DNA of 64,000 bases from Rosa chinensis (GCF_002994745.2 NC_037088.1:61336397-61400396); one strand, 5' to 3'. Shown: positions 1-11,315, numbered from the stretch's first letter. Notes: generated by a model not told the origin, from the letters alone. Made by a program: numbers and translations.

Positions 1-2
1 AG

Positions 3-1142
3 GAAGATCAAAAAGAATTCAGAAGTGATATCGAAGATCTCCTGAAGAAGAGATTAATTCAACCTTCCACTAGCCCTCATCATGCTCCAGCATTCTACGT
101 GAGAAATCATGCAGAGAATCTACGAGGCAAAGCTAGAATGATTATTGACTACAGAGATGTCAATAAGAAGACTGTCAAAGACGGATATCAGATTGCTCAA
201 GTCAGAGTCCTGATCAACCAGCTCAGAGGAGCTAAAGTCTTTTCGAAATTCGATGCAAAGTCGGGTTTCTGGCAGGTTAAGATGCATCCTGAGAGTGTAC
301 CTCTCACTGCATTCGGAACACCACAAGGTCATTACAAGTGGCTGGTAATGCCTTTTGGTCTCAAGCAAGCTCCCTCAATCTTTCAAAGAAAGATGGACAA
401 CATCTTCAAGCATGTAGCGGAGTTCTGCGTCGTCTACATAGATGACATCCTGGTCTTCTCCAAAAACAGAGAAGAACACATGAAGCACCTCCATGAGGTA
501 ACCAAGCTGATAGTTCAGCATGGAATTATCCTAGGTGAGAAGAAAATCTTCTTTATCCTTGATGAAGTTGATTTCCTAGGAATAAACATCAAGAATGGAG
601 TCATAAAGCTCCAACCTCACATCCTTGAAAAGATCTGGAAATTCCCAGACAAAATCCCTGATGCTAAGAGTCTAGAGAGATTCCTTGGTGTCATAAATTA
701 TGGGAGAGATTTCATCCCTAGAATCTCAGGGTTAACATCAATGTTATCTCCCAAGACAAGTTCCAAAAGAAAATGGAACTTCACAGAAGATGATGAGAAG
801 ATCGTGAAGCAGATAAAAAACCTCTGCAAGAACCTCCCTCCTCTTCAACAACCAGAAGAGAATGATGAAATTATCCTCCAGATAGATGCGAGTGATAATT
901 ACTTGTCCGGTGTTGTTCTGGCGAGAGCGCCTGGAACCAACATTGAAAAGATCTGCAAATTTTGTAGCGGCAAGTTCAGCCCTGCAGAACTGAATTATCC
1001 CACAGGGGAAAAAGAAATTTTAGCTGTCAAGAAAACGATTTTAAATTCTCCAGCTTATCTTGGAAAAACCTTTACTGTCCGCACCGATTGTGCTAGAGTA
1101 AAGAATTTTAAAAATTTTAAACTTGACAAAGCTGCTGATTGA
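3..1142 (+). pseudogene. Endogenous caulimovirid polyprotein, RT and first part of RNase H
   Basis: The reading frame is open from the left edge of the window, so the upstream movement, coat and protease parts lie outside. It encodes a reverse transcriptase typical of Caulimoviridae: a MIIDYRDVNKKT block, FDAKSGFWQ, the MPFGLKQAPS block and the catalytic YIDDILVFSKN (about residues 120-130 counting from 99). An RNase H domain follows with IDAS, GEKEIL and RTD acidic positions. An in-frame stop at 1140-1142 interrupts RNase H; the same frame then continues. The copy is therefore a defective integrated pararetrovirus rather than a working virus. RT type (plant pararetrovirus rather than gypsy) is judged from the block spacing and from the protein that follows; the genus is not resolved. 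Confidence 0.85.
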
Positions 1143-2555
1143 GGAAGATTAGCCAACTGGCAATTGTTTCTTAACCAATATGATTATACTGTTGAATTAA
1201 TTGCAGGAAACAAGAACTATCTTCCAAACGCATTGACCAGAGAACTGGCAATGTTCAGCCAAAGAGAAGACGACGAAGGTCGTAATCCCAGAAGCAGAAG
1301 GACTGGGAAAGAACAGGAACCTGAAGAGGATCCAAAAGAAACCAAGGAGAAAATCCTTAAAAGGTTTCTGCTAAGCCCAAAAGGCTTGGCTTCAACTGAT
1401 CAATCCCAGGGTAAAGGATTGGCTAGCCCGTCTCAAACGGCAGACGGTAAAGGCACATCAAGACCGTTGATGGCTGCTGCTTTGCCAAAAAGCAGACCAA
1501 CTCCGAGTGGAGTTATAAATGTTTTTAATTACGAATTAAGAACTTTTGATACTCCTGTGTTCAGAACTGGCAGGAGACTAGCTTATCACCAGAAGGCAAT
1601 CCTGGATAATCTCTTATTTGCCTTTCAAGAAAGAAGCAGTGGATTAATGTTCCCAGCTCTGTTTGCATTAGCTGAAGAACTCTACGAGAATGGTAGACCA
1701 CAAGGTGAAGAGCTTCATACACAGCAGAGTGCTGTAAGGAAAGAAAAGCTATCCTTCCTTGAAAGTCCAGAAAGTGCTAGGGTCCCTATCATGGCACTCA
1801 ATGAATCAGACTGGTATGAATTCCATAATCTGATCGGAAGGCACAATCCTGAAAACCTAGTTCCTTCAACCCTCTTTATTGTCTCAGGACCATATGTTGG
1901 AAGATACCTGGTAAATGTTCAGAGTGAACATCCTCAAGAACACAAGCTTTGGCTTGTTGAAAATGGTTTTGTCCATAATCTGTGGACCAAAACTAATGAT
2001 GATCTAAGAGGCTTGCCGCCTATTATTGTCAATACAGTCAAGAACATCAGAACAGACAATTGTATGCTTCGTCTAAAGTTCAGATCTACTCCTCCAGAAT
2101 GGATCCAGAAGACAGATGGTGAAGTTGAATATATTCCTCCATATCATTATGTGAGAATTATTCAAAGAAGATATCTTCAACCAGCCTGTGTAGCATACAA
2201 CGGCCAACCAAACTCTAGCATCCCCTGGATGAAGGACATGGCTCTTGACTACATCAAAAAGATCATCTCTGAAGACAGCAACAACACATTCCTGGCAGCA
2301 GGAGAAAAGACAATTATCACTGCTTACGATCATCCTGACGTAGTCAGCAGCGATATATTCCTATCTCTAACCAGAAAAGAGATAGACTCGACAATAGCAT
2401 GCATGCGTTGGGTGGAAAAGCTTGAAAATGACAACCACTACAAGATGTATGTTGATACAGACGTCGAGGATAATGCAACAACAACTCGCATGGCCCAGAC
2501 AGACAACAACTCCTTTGTCTTTGGCCACCATTCTGAAACGGACGAGAACATGTGA
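1143..2555 (+). pseudogene. Endogenous caulimovirid, end of RNase H plus long C-terminal region of unknown function
   Basis: This is in the same frame as the preceding RT segment and separated from it only by the stop at 1140-1142. The first 30 residues complete RNase H and end in the LTRE motif usual at that place in caulimovirids. A charged linker follows (RRTGKEQEPEEDPKETKEK), then a Lys/Ser/Gly-rich stretch, then about 330 residues that look globular (a GVINVFNYELRTFDTPVFRT start, a LFIVSGPYVGRYLV core). I do not recognise this last part; many caulimovirids end the polyprotein soon after RNase H, while others carry a transactivator or unknown ORF2 protein. The tail could be such a protein fused in frame. 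The frame runs uninterrupted for 463 codons from 1164 to the TGA at 2553-2555. Confidence 0.7.
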
Positions 2556-2689
2556 AGCTACAGGTGAAGAATCAGCACCAAAATAGCAACTGTAGAACTT
2601 TAGACTTTTCTAAAGCTACTTTTGCCTTTTCCTTTTCAAAAAGAAAAGGTTAAGTGAAAAACATTTCACTTTTTCCTTTTGCTTTTCCC

Positions 2690-2860
2690 TGACCGACCTC
2701 CACTAGCAGGAGCACTACGAAAAGCAAGAGTCACGGAGTTGTCCTGTACATTTTTGTATTTTGAATTCTAGTTTGAGTTCCGCTCCCTATATAGAGAGCA
2801 TTCAGAGACATTCGAAAGGCATTCGAAGTTTAGATCAGAAAAACTCCTCTGAAAATAAAA
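2690..2860 (+). promoter_or_regulatory. Likely pararetroviral pregenomic promoter and polyadenylation region
   Basis: Downstream of the viral ORF lies a TATATAG box at 2788-2794 followed by AATAAA at 2854-2859, with a second AATAAA near 3022. In caulimovirids the pregenomic promoter sits in this position and the terminally redundant transcript reads its own poly(A) signal on the second pass. The order seen here fits; the transcription start is inferred. Confidence 0.5.
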
Positions 2861-2933
2861 ATAGAATAGCAGTGTGCTTCCTTTCCTGTTTAGGTGTGAA
2901 GTAGTGTGCTTTCAGTACAAGTAAGTAACTGTT

Positions 2934-2983
2934 CTCATTCTTATGAATAGCTAAACAGCTTTTGCTGTTTACCTGAGAATGAG
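2934..2983 (+). other. Compound hairpin in the putative viral leader
   Basis: CTCATTCT (2934-2941) pairs with AGAATGAG (2976-2983), and inside it AAACAGC (2953-2959) pairs with GCTGTTT (2964-2970). Caulimovirid leaders are known for strong secondary structure; this is a small example. A tRNA-Met primer site was not found downstream, so the viral sequence may end or be rearranged soon after. Confidence 0.45.
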
Positions 2984-3562
2984 GCTCTGATTGTTTAAAG
3001 TTTTATATGTATATTTGAATGAATAAATTCAGATGGATGTTCACCCACTTCTTTAATTTATAAAATGTTTATGTCATTATCTTTACATTTCGTAATCATC
3101 TTTATCATGCATGGTTTACTATGTCAAAGTTTGAACATTCGAATGCATGCATCCCATGGAAAGCTAAAGTTCTAAAGCTTTACTGTTCAGCCAAAAGAAT
3201 CAGTTTTAAAACAGAAAAATTAGGACAAACAGCAGTGATTCCGCCCTGTGAGTAGCCGTTTAGACAGGAAGTCGTTAGGCGAAATGTGGCATGTTGAAGG
3301 CTAGTCTTGTTTTTGTTTTGAAGTTTTTTACTGCTCCTTTTTGTTGAATAGAACGGTAGAGGAATCTAAGGTCAACATAGGATACAAAGGGCATTTGTTT
3401 GTTAAAACTATCCATGTTAGTCTTTATCTTCCATCAATAGTGAAATACCAAAGTGTTGGGCAGTTGGGAAAAATACCAAGGATTTTTGGGTATGCGGGAA
3501 TTACCTCAAACTAAAATTCATACCAATGAAACTCTATCGGTAATTAACATACATGAAGTAAC

Positions 3563-3566
<4 letters not shown>
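2984..3566. other. Unassigned stretch downstream of the viral leader
   Basis: No credible ORF, RNA gene or delimited repeat is seen. It should contain the unlocated junction between integrated virus and flanking DNA. Confidence 0.4.
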
Positions 3567-3593
<27 letters not shown>

Positions 3594-3608
3594 TAAGAAT
3601 AAGGGATT

Positions 3609-3662
<54 letters not shown>
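3567..3662. repeat. ATT and CT microsatellites
   Basis: An ATT trinucleotide run (about 3567-3592) is followed after a short spacer by about 25 CT units (3611-3662). The CT run may be the 5' untranslated part of the gene fragment that follows, since many plant leaders are CT-rich. Confidence 0.9.
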
Positions 3663-3666
<4 letters not shown>

Positions 3667-3708
3667 CAGACGACGTCGGATTTCTCTATCCCTCCCTCTA
3701 TCCCCCCA

Positions 3709-3852
3709 GCAGGTCACCCACGACGCCTGCTCTGGCCATCGCGGCGCAGAAACTCGTCGTCATGCTCTCCGCGGCCAGGCTCGACGCCAAGCCAACGGTC
3801 CTCGTCGCTTAGAAGCTCGGCGAGGCCGGGGTTGACTTTCTGAAGGAATCGA
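3709..3852 (+). pseudogene. Fragment of D-3-phosphoglycerate dehydrogenase (PGDH)
   Basis: A GC-rich island translates to a transit-peptide-like stretch and then SAARLDAKPTVLVA, a stop at 3810-3812, and KLGEAGVDFLKE. This matches the start of the mature part of plastid PGDH (the KPTVLVxEKLGEAGVxLLKE region), the first enzyme of the phosphorylated serine pathway. Similarity stops abruptly, and the following DNA is the GGGGGCAGTAG repeat. I read it as a captured fragment inside the element to its right, not a host gene. The family call is from memory of the motif and covers only about 45 residues. Confidence 0.6.
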
Positions 3853-3859
3853 CGACGGA

Positions 3860-5078
3860 CTGAAAACTGCTATCTGGGACTGAAAACTGCTATCTGCTAT
3901 TGTGCAGTCATAACCATAAAAGTTGTTACATTAGTGCCCCCCAGTAGACTTTGTATTCGGGGCCAATGATGACTGCTTTATTTATTGACGGACTGAAAAT
4001 TGCTATTCCAAAGTAAATGTAGTGTTAAATTGCAGTAGTAGATAAATGAAAAAAATTGTGTGGTTTGTGTCAGTCTAGTGGGGGGCAGTAGACAGAATAT
4101 TGTCCCTCAAAATGTGGGTTTTTAGACATTATCTGTTGTTTTGAGTGTGAAAAACTTCTATAATCTGTGAAACATAGGAAGCGGTGTAATGTTTGATGGT
4201 CTATTGGGGGGCAGTAGACACATTAGTGCCACCCAATAATGTCTTTCTTAGGAGACAGTAATCATCTCTTGTTGATTTGTTTGTGATAAAGTGTAATACA
4301 CTGTGAATCCTTGAAACTGGGGCAAGTTTTAATGGTTTAGTGGGGGGCAGTAGACACATTCCTGCCCCCAAATAATGTTTTCATACGAAGTCAGAACCCT
4401 TCACTTAACTGGTGCAAGTTTTAATGGTTTAGTGGGGGGCAGTAGACACATTACTGCCCCAAATAATGTCTTCGTTTTAAGTCAGAACCCTTCACTTAAT
4501 TATCATTGACGGATTATTGTACTTTAATAAACTCAAAACAACATAAGACTTATCAAAACTCTAATTTCAGTGATTAATTAACCACAGTTAAGAAATTAGT
4601 GGGGGGCAATAATCTGTCTATTACCCCTCAATAGACCACAGTTTTGACGTCGTCCGAGACCTGCAAGGGAAGCCCAGACTCGATTCCGGCGTGGAGAGCT
4701 TCCCGGACATCTGACGAACAAAACCGGCGAAGCCCAGAGGGGTTGGGATCGTGGAGTTAGATGGCGTCATCCTCTGGTGGTCCGACGGTGGGACGGAGCG
4801 GCGACGGTGGAGGCCGACATCGACGGTGGAGTGGTGGGCGTGGTGGCTCAGAGAGAGAGAGAGAGAGAGAAAGAGAGCCTGAGACGAGGTTAGAGAAAGA
4901 GAGAGAAAGAGAGAGAGAGAAATCGATGAGGGGGAGGAGAGAAAGATATGAGTTTAATTTGTTAATTAAAATGAGGGCAATACTGTCAAACACTGTTAGA
5001 TTGGGTAAATGGGGTTAAAAAACTCTTGGTGGAGTAAGTGGACAATTTTTAGTCAAAAATTGGGTAAGTGGTCACAGC
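3860..5078. mobile_element. GGGGGCAGTAG-family DNA element (copy A), left end not located
   Basis: The body repeats words such as GTGGGGGGCAGTAGACACATT at least five times between 3930 and 4630, in an AT-rich background, then passes into a GC-rich block (4630-4850) and AG microsatellites (4849-4920). The right end is GGGTAAGTGGTCACAGCC at about 5061-5078, the same terminus as copy B (30671-30689). The inverted counterpart expected on the left was not found, so this copy may be truncated or start before 3600. No transposase is present. Superfamily uncertain, perhaps Mutator-like. Confidence 0.6.
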
Positions 5079-5156
5079 CTCATACTAATTAACAAAATAG
5101 TGCCGTCGCTATTGTCACCTACTAATTGCTTTATTCACCCTACGTTCTATTCTCAC

Positions 5157-5174
5157 CTATTATATATATATATC

Positions 5175-5210
<36 letters not shown>

Positions 5211-5573
5211 TGGAGGCGTTCTGAAGAGGACGTCTGCACTATCGCTAAAGTGCAGACGTCCAGGATTTCTGCTCGATCAAGCATCGACGGCACAACGCCT
5301 CTTGTCGGACGGAGGCCAAGGGCATCCCGGATCAGTCTGCAGTCGGGTGAAGTCACCGGCGACCAGTTTGCACTTTGTAGCACTGCCCAGAACCTTGAAG
5401 TTGCAGGTGAGGTTGCTGCCCAGAACCTTCGACCTCGATCGGTGACTAGAAGCGGTCTAGGGTGCCTCCGGCCTCCTTCCTACAAGATTGACGCCGCCGT
5501 CCCCTCCTGAAAGCTGCTCCAGCGTCGACGTCAAGCACTTTAGCGACTGTGCAGGCGTCTGCTCCAAAACCCG

Positions 5574-5612
<39 letters not shown>
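5157..5612. mobile_element. Small GC-rich element with CA/TG microsatellite termini and hairpins
   Basis: A CA run (5188-5210) on the left and a TG run (5575-5606) on the right make microsatellite inverted ends, both bordered by TATATA. Inside the left end, GACGTCTGCACT (5229-5240) pairs with AGTGCAGACGTC (5249-5260). Inside the right end, 5528-5560 is a diverged inverted copy of the same hairpin. The centre is GC-rich with no recognised protein. A related arrangement occurs at 38341-38712. Confidence 0.55.
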
Positions 5613-5919
5613 TTTTTTTTAATTTCAAGTTTACTTTGTTCACCCAAAGTACCCTTGCGGCCATTGTCACCCTACTAACTACTTTGTTCATCTTGCATTC
5701 TCTTCTTACTTACATATACGTTTTTAATTTCAAGTTTGTTTTGTTCATCCATTAGCAGTACCCAAAATTCCCAATAGATATCGAACTTATTATGAATACT
5801 TTTTATTCTGACATGAAACTCTTAGTTCATTTATTCTGAAAGTTTTTCAATATATTGCTTATCAATCATCAACGATTCCCAATGAATTTATATAAAATTA
5901 TATGGAGGAGCGCTCTAGA
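5613..5919. repeat. Imperfect tandem repeat of about 100 bases, then AT-rich DNA
   Basis: The phrase TTTTAATTTCAAGTTT followed by TTTGTTCA occurs at about 5618 and again at about 5722. The segment GCCATTGTCACCCTACTAACT (first 20 bases shown by GCCATTGTCACCCTACTAAC) at 5659 also resembles 5106-5172 on the other side of the preceding element, so that element is bracketed by direct repeats. No gene is seen. Confidence 0.5.
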
Positions 5920-6263
5920 GCTAACCAGTTAGCTTCTTTTTAGACCAACTTTTAGATCACATATCGACATCTCTACCATTCACTTTTTAAGTCCCTATGA
6001 GTATATCACTTTTGCAAATTTTCCGCCAAATTGATAATCGTTTGTGTATTCATAATCATGATTTACTAATTATGAACACAAAGGTTTCAGGTTTGACAGA
6101 TTTGGTATTTCCATTGATTTGATCTAGTTCGGTACACAAACAATAATCAATTTGGCTGAAAATATGCATAAATGATCCACTCATAGGGAACTAAAAATTG
6201 AATGGGGGAGATGCTGATATGTGACCTAAAAGTTGGTATAAAAAATTGTTAGCTTCTTAATAC

Positions 6264-6610
6264 TGATGACATGACCCCGCCATGAATGTAAAGCTTGAAG
6301 GAGCAGATATACTTACAGAGAGAGAGATCTTAAGACAAAATATATGAGAGTATTTTCAATTAATGAAGTCACAAGTTAAACTTATTACAACACACTAGTA
6401 TTTATAGCGGCTGGAAACTAGAAGGAAGAAACCCTTAATTAGTTATTACAGCGAATTACAGCTTGTAAAAATATACGTAATCAACACATCACCAATATGC
6501 GTAAGCAACACATCACCTAGCTACCACTATATGCATTACAGCTGGACACCACCTTATTCGTTGATTACTGATAGAAGCATGACCTTCATGTTGACGTTTA
6601 CTTGTTAACA
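6264..6610 (-). repeat. Copia element 3' LTR (347 bases)
   Basis: Starts TGATGACATGACC and ends CTTGTTAACA. A purine-rich tract on the minus strand immediately internal (6611-6626, CCTCCCCT on the plus strand) is the polypurine tract. It matches the other LTR when the nested insertion is removed. Confidence 0.9.
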
Positions 6611-6649
6611 CCTCCCCTCAATCTCAGTGGGGGTTAACACACTGAGATT

Positions 6650-7066
6650 GATACAATGCTGCTTAAACAAAGGACTGTGTAAACCCTTAGTGAAGACATC
6701 AGCAGTCTGATTCTCTGTAGGCACATACTGCAAGAGAAGATCACATCTTTAGACTCTTTCGCGCACAAAATGAAAGTCATTATCAAGGTGTTTAATCCTT
6801 GAGTGAAAGACTGGATTTGAACACAATGCAAGAGTAGAAAGATTAACACATTTTAACAAGGGTGGAGCTGGAATCTTGATATGCAAGTCACAGAGAATAT
6901 GCCTCATCCATGAAATTTATGCAGCAGTATTTGCAAGTGCTCTATATTCAGCTTCAGTTGAGCTCCTAGACACTGAAACTTGTTTCTTAGACTGCCATGA
7001 CACAGGACAATGTCTCAGATATACAATAAAACCTGTAGTTGATTTTCTTTGATTGATTTCACCATC
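6650..7066 (-). pseudogene. Copia RNase H domain, broken
   Basis: On the minus strand, downstream of the RT frame, the sequence reads through [22 protein letters not shown] and TADVFTKGL, the standard copia RNase H landmarks. At least three in-frame stops interrupt it, one right after CDAD at the domain start. No functional enzyme could be made. Confidence 0.85.
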
Positions 7067-8623
7067 CTAATCTGCATCACAAAAGGCATTAATGTATGCA
7101 ACACTACTACCATATTTATAAAACAGTCCTTTTGATATGGTACCTTGCAGATATCTTAGAATTCTCTTAACATAAGCATAATGCACATCAGTTGGTAGAG
7201 ACATAAATTGACACACTGTGTTTACAGCATAGGCAATGTCTGGCCTAGTAAATGTCAAGTACTGTAAAGCACCAACAATGCTTCTGTAAAGAGAGGGATT
7301 TGTCAAAGGTGTACCTTCATTTTTGAGCAGTTGAGTATGAGGCAAACATGGAGTATTACACTCTCTGCAAGTATCTAACCCAGCCTTGGCAATCAAGTCC
7401 TTGGCATATGTCTCCTGTGACAAGAAGAGGCATGTGTCTTTGTATTGAACATTTATTCCCAGAAAATAAGATAGAGGCCCAAGGTCTTTCATATCAAAAA
7501 CATCACTGAGTTCAGATATTACAGATGACACACCATTTTTATTTGATCCAGTAATCACTATGTCATCAACATAAAGTAACAATGCAATTATCCCATCACT
7601 CATAGCCTTAACAAACAAACTCGGGTCAGAATGTGAGAATTTAAATCCCAAGGCAGGAAGAAAATTAGTGAACTTTTCATTCCATGCTCTAGGTGCTTGC
7701 TTTAAGCCATAAAGAAATTTCCTGAGTAAACAGACATAATTGGGATGCACAAAATCAACAAATCCACAAGGCTGATGCATATATACTTCTTCTTTAAGTT
7801 CACCATGTAGAAAAGCATTCTTAACATCAAGTTGCCTAGCTTAATTCCCAATTGTTCATAGCAGCCACGAAAGAATAATTCTCACTGTGCTATGTCTCAC
7901 CACAGGACTGAAAGTTTCATCATAGTCCAAGCCTTTCTCTTGACTATATCCTTGAGCAACTAACCTTGCTTTAAATCTTGAAACACTTCCATAAGGATTT
8001 TTCTTAATTTTATACACCCATTTGCTTCCAACAATATTCTTACCTTCCGGAAAAGGAACTAATTCCCATGTACCTTTCTTCTTTAATGCATCAATTTCTT
8101 CATTCATAGCAATATCCCACTCTGGTATACCAACTGCAGCTTTGAAACTCTTTGGCTCAACAGGATCATGAATATCAATAACAGCCGTAAGACCACTAAA
8201 ACAAGAGAGTTCATCAAGTAGATTGTTCTGAACAACACAAGAATAAGCACAAAACTCATCAAATGACTTCTTCTTGATTATTCCATTCTTAGCTCTAGTT
8301 AACATGGAGTAATTATTATAGGCAAGGGCATGATCATTAAGAAATTGTAGCTCCTGTGACAAGACTTGACCTTCAAGACTAACATCACCAAAACTGGTAT
8401 CACTATCATTCCCACTTGCATCACCAACAGTATTTTCAGAATCTGCAAAATTTTCTGAAGTGGCAATATCAATATTATTTGCAGACTCATTATTATTTGC
8501 AAATGCATCATCATTTGCATTATTCACATTTGCATTTGCATCATCATTCACAGAACCATTAGCCCCCCCCCCCCAAATTAGCCAATGCAGGGAGACTAGC
8601 AGCAGGCGGAGGATTATGAACAA
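7067..8623 (-). pseudogene. Copia reverse transcriptase, broken
   Basis: The 5' half (to 7856) contains EEIDALKKKGTWELV, SKWVYKIK and RFKARLVAQGYSQ; a frameshift near 7800-7856 separates it from the 3' half. That half has [10 protein letters not shown], the catalytic [11 protein letters not shown] and [11 protein letters not shown]. The region before about residue 130 is the Asn-rich linker between integrase and RT. The YVDD motif remains, but the frameshift and downstream stops make it non-functional. Confidence 0.9.
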
Positions 8624-8723
8624 AAGGATTCACCACTTGCAACTGATCAGACGAGAGAACAGGCATCATATGTGGAAAGGAATGGGGAGAAGATGCACGA
8701 GTAGAAGAAGGCACATGTGTAGG

Positions 8724-9566
8724 CTAAGGAGAGTTGTCACTGCCAGAAGAATGAAAAGGAAAAACTGGCTCATCATGAATCACATGTCTGCACATCCAAA
8801 GCTTGTTTTTCTTAATGCTATAGCAAAACACACCCTTGTACCCTAAAGCATATCCCAGAAAGACACACTTAGTAGTTCTTGGATCAAGTTTATCATGACA
8901 GTAAGGTCGAAAAAAGGGATAGCATGCTAAACCAAAGATTTTAAGATGACTAAGAGTAGGTGCAGAACCAAAGAGCTGGATATAAGGAGATGACATATTC
9001 AATGACTTGCAAGGCATTCTATTTATGAGATATGCAGAATGAGCAACAACATGAAACCAGAAAGGTTTAGGCATCTTAGTAGTAGACATGATAGTGATGC
9101 AGGTTTCAACAATATGTCGATTCTTTCTTTCTGCTACTCCATTTTGTTGGGGAGTATGAGGACAAGTTATAAAATGCACAATGCCTTTGTGTTCAAGATA
9201 ATCTCTAAAAGCTTTGATATTATATTCACCACCACCATCAGTTTGAAGAGAAATAATATTATGCTTGAACTGAGTAGAAACAAAGTTGTGAAATTTGACA
9301 AATGTGGAAAAAGTATTAGATTTATTGATAAGTGGATAAACCCACACAAATTTGGTACAATCATCTATGAAGGTTACATAGTATTTGAAACCCTCAATAG
9401 ACAAACAAGGAGTAGGTCCCCAGAGGTCAGAATGTACCTTCAAAAATGGAAGTACAGATTTTGAGATAGACTCATAAAATGGCAATCTATACATCTTTCC
9501 ACTAAGCCAGTGAGAACAAGTATGAGATGTTTGATCATTATTAAACTTGACCTGGGACAAAGACAC
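8724..9566 (-). pseudogene. Copia integrase core
   Basis: A 280-codon open frame holds HSDLWGP (first catalytic Asp), QTDGGGEY (second Asp) and NGVAERKNRH (Glu), so the DDE triad of a retroviral-type integrase is visible and spaced as in copia. SAYLINRMP and KCVFLGYALGYKG follow. It is separated from the gag/pre-integrase frame by a frameshift near 9560. Confidence 0.9.
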
Positions 9567-10600
9567 ATTCTAGACACTATATCTGAGGAAGGATGACCAA
9601 GCCTTTGGTGCCAGAGAGAGCATTTGATAGCAGCTCCAACAAAAGTAGTATGAGTGGGATGAATGAATTTTGATGTTTTGAAGAGGAAGCGCCCTTCTCC
9701 ATTACTCTTTCCTCTGTAAAGAAGAGCTTTTGATGCCTTGTCCTGTACACAGATATCAATATCATCCATAGTGATGAAGCAGTGATTATCTTTGCAAAGT
9801 TTATTGAAGGAAATCAGATTAACTGCTAAGCTAGGGACATGAAGAACAATATTCAGTTTAAAAGTATGCTTTGCAGGAGTAATTTGTCCAACACCAATAT
9901 GTTTAACACGTAAACCTTCTCCATTACCAATTGTAATAGTGTTGTTGGAGTCAAAAGGATGAGCAATGGAAAGATTTCTTAGATCGGATGTCATATGGTG
10001 AGTGGCTCTAATATCACCAATCCACACTTCAGTGTTGTTATTAGAAGAACTTGAAGAACTTGCACCAGAACAATTAGTGTGAGCTGTCATAGCAGTAAGA
10101 GAGTTTGGAGGATCAGAACCCTGATAGACATAGTTGCTTCTATGATGGCAGTTGAGTGCAACATGGCCTTTCAATCCATAAATTTGACAGACCACCACGG
10201 ATCTAGAAGGATGATCAGGGCGTATGTCACCTCTATAGAAACAATTAATAGATGTGTGACCCTTCTTGCTAGAGATTTGGCACTCAGGAGAAGCACCAAC
10301 ATTGTTTCTATATTCAGCCCCTTGATTATTAGCAGGATTCTGAAAGCACTTGCTAGCAATGTGACCTTTCTTGTGACATATGTGACACTCCATGTTCTTA
10401 TAGAAATTGCTTGCCGTATGTCCTTTCTTACCACAAACTTGACACTCTATTCCATTGTAGTTCCTGAATCCTCCACCACTAGAGTTATCACTTTGAGAGA
10501 ACTTTCCAGTGCTATTCCAGGTTTGAGGTTTAGAATTATCATTCCACATTGCTTTTCCCTTGCCCATACCATAGGTACTTGATGATCCAGAGATTTGTCA
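9440..10600 (-). pseudogene. Copia nucleocapsid knuckles, protease and pre-integrase zinc region
   Basis: Four CCHC-like knuckles stand in tandem, where one is usual: CQVCGKKGHTASNF (last Cys lost), CHICHKKGHIASKC (intact), CQISSKKGHTSINC (second Cys lost) and CQIYGLKGHVALNC (second Cys lost). The protease site normally reading DSGATHHM is GDIRATHHMT here, so the catalytic Asp-Ser-Gly is lost. A gag-pre-integrase stretch with LWHQRLGHPSSD follows before a frameshift into integrase. Confidence 0.85.
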
Positions 10601-11315
10601 GTTGTTATTACCTCTGTAGGATGAGCCTTTGGCAACCATAGCAGACATTGATGCATGAGGCACAAGCTGTGACTCAATATCTTTCTCAGCAGCTAATAGT
10701 TGAGCTCTAAAGTCTTTCAGTGAGATAGGAGTATTTCTTGCCCTGATAACAATTTTTATCATTGCATATTCATCTGGTAAGTCATTCAATGTAACCACCA
10801 CAATATCCTCATCAACAAAAGTTACTCCTGTAGAGCTTAATTGATCTCAAGCATGCTTGATATGTTGAAGATACTGAATTGTCAATGGTATCTGCTCCCT
10901 TCTTGATAGTTTGTAAATCAGTTTTAAGCTTAATGATATTAGCTCGAGAGACTGTTGAGAACCTTTGAAGTAACGCAAGCCAGGCCTCATGCGAAGATTT
11001 ACTTCCTACTATAATCTCCATAATGTCATCATCAAGAGTGGCCATTAGAAGACCAAGCAGGGCTTTATCTGTTTTCTTCCACAGTTTATAGGCCATAGTA
11101 ATCTCACTAGTGACTTGACCTTCCTTAGTGAGAACAAATCGAGGAGGACAGGGATATGAGCCATCAAAATATCCAAAGAGATCATTGCCTTCAAGAACAG
11201 CTTGATACTGAAAGCTCCACTTCACAAAATTGTTTTCACTCAACCGCACAGTTATCGTGCTTAGCAAAGAGTTGATCTCAGATTGTGACATTGCCATAGC
11301 TTCAGTGATTATCAC
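10598..11315 (-). pseudogene. Copia gag
   Basis: The frame beginning at 11315 contains the copia gag signature: LSENNFVKWSFQYQAVLEGN, a tyrosine/glycine turn GYFDGSYPCPP, and AWLALLQRFSTVSRANI. A frameshift near 10870 moves the continuation into another frame, which resumes as VVTLNDLPDEYAMIK and ends at 10598. These are capsid-forming residues of the element. Confidence 0.85.

Noticed and set aside
1500..2555. Viral transactivator/viroplasmin domain
   Set aside because: A GPYVGRY run is faintly similar to its core, but length and flanking residues do not match well enough to claim it.
3607..3843. Serine/leucine-rich ORF over the CT run
   Set aside because: It is translation of a CT microsatellite; the frame has no domain and the meaningful reading of the same DNA is the PGDH-like fragment.
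4757..5018. Arg/Glu and Ser/Leu repeat ORFs on both strands
   Set aside because: Both come from AG/CT microsatellites in copy A.
8460..8846. 128-codon plus-strand ORF
   Set aside because: Antisense to the copia integrase-RT linker.
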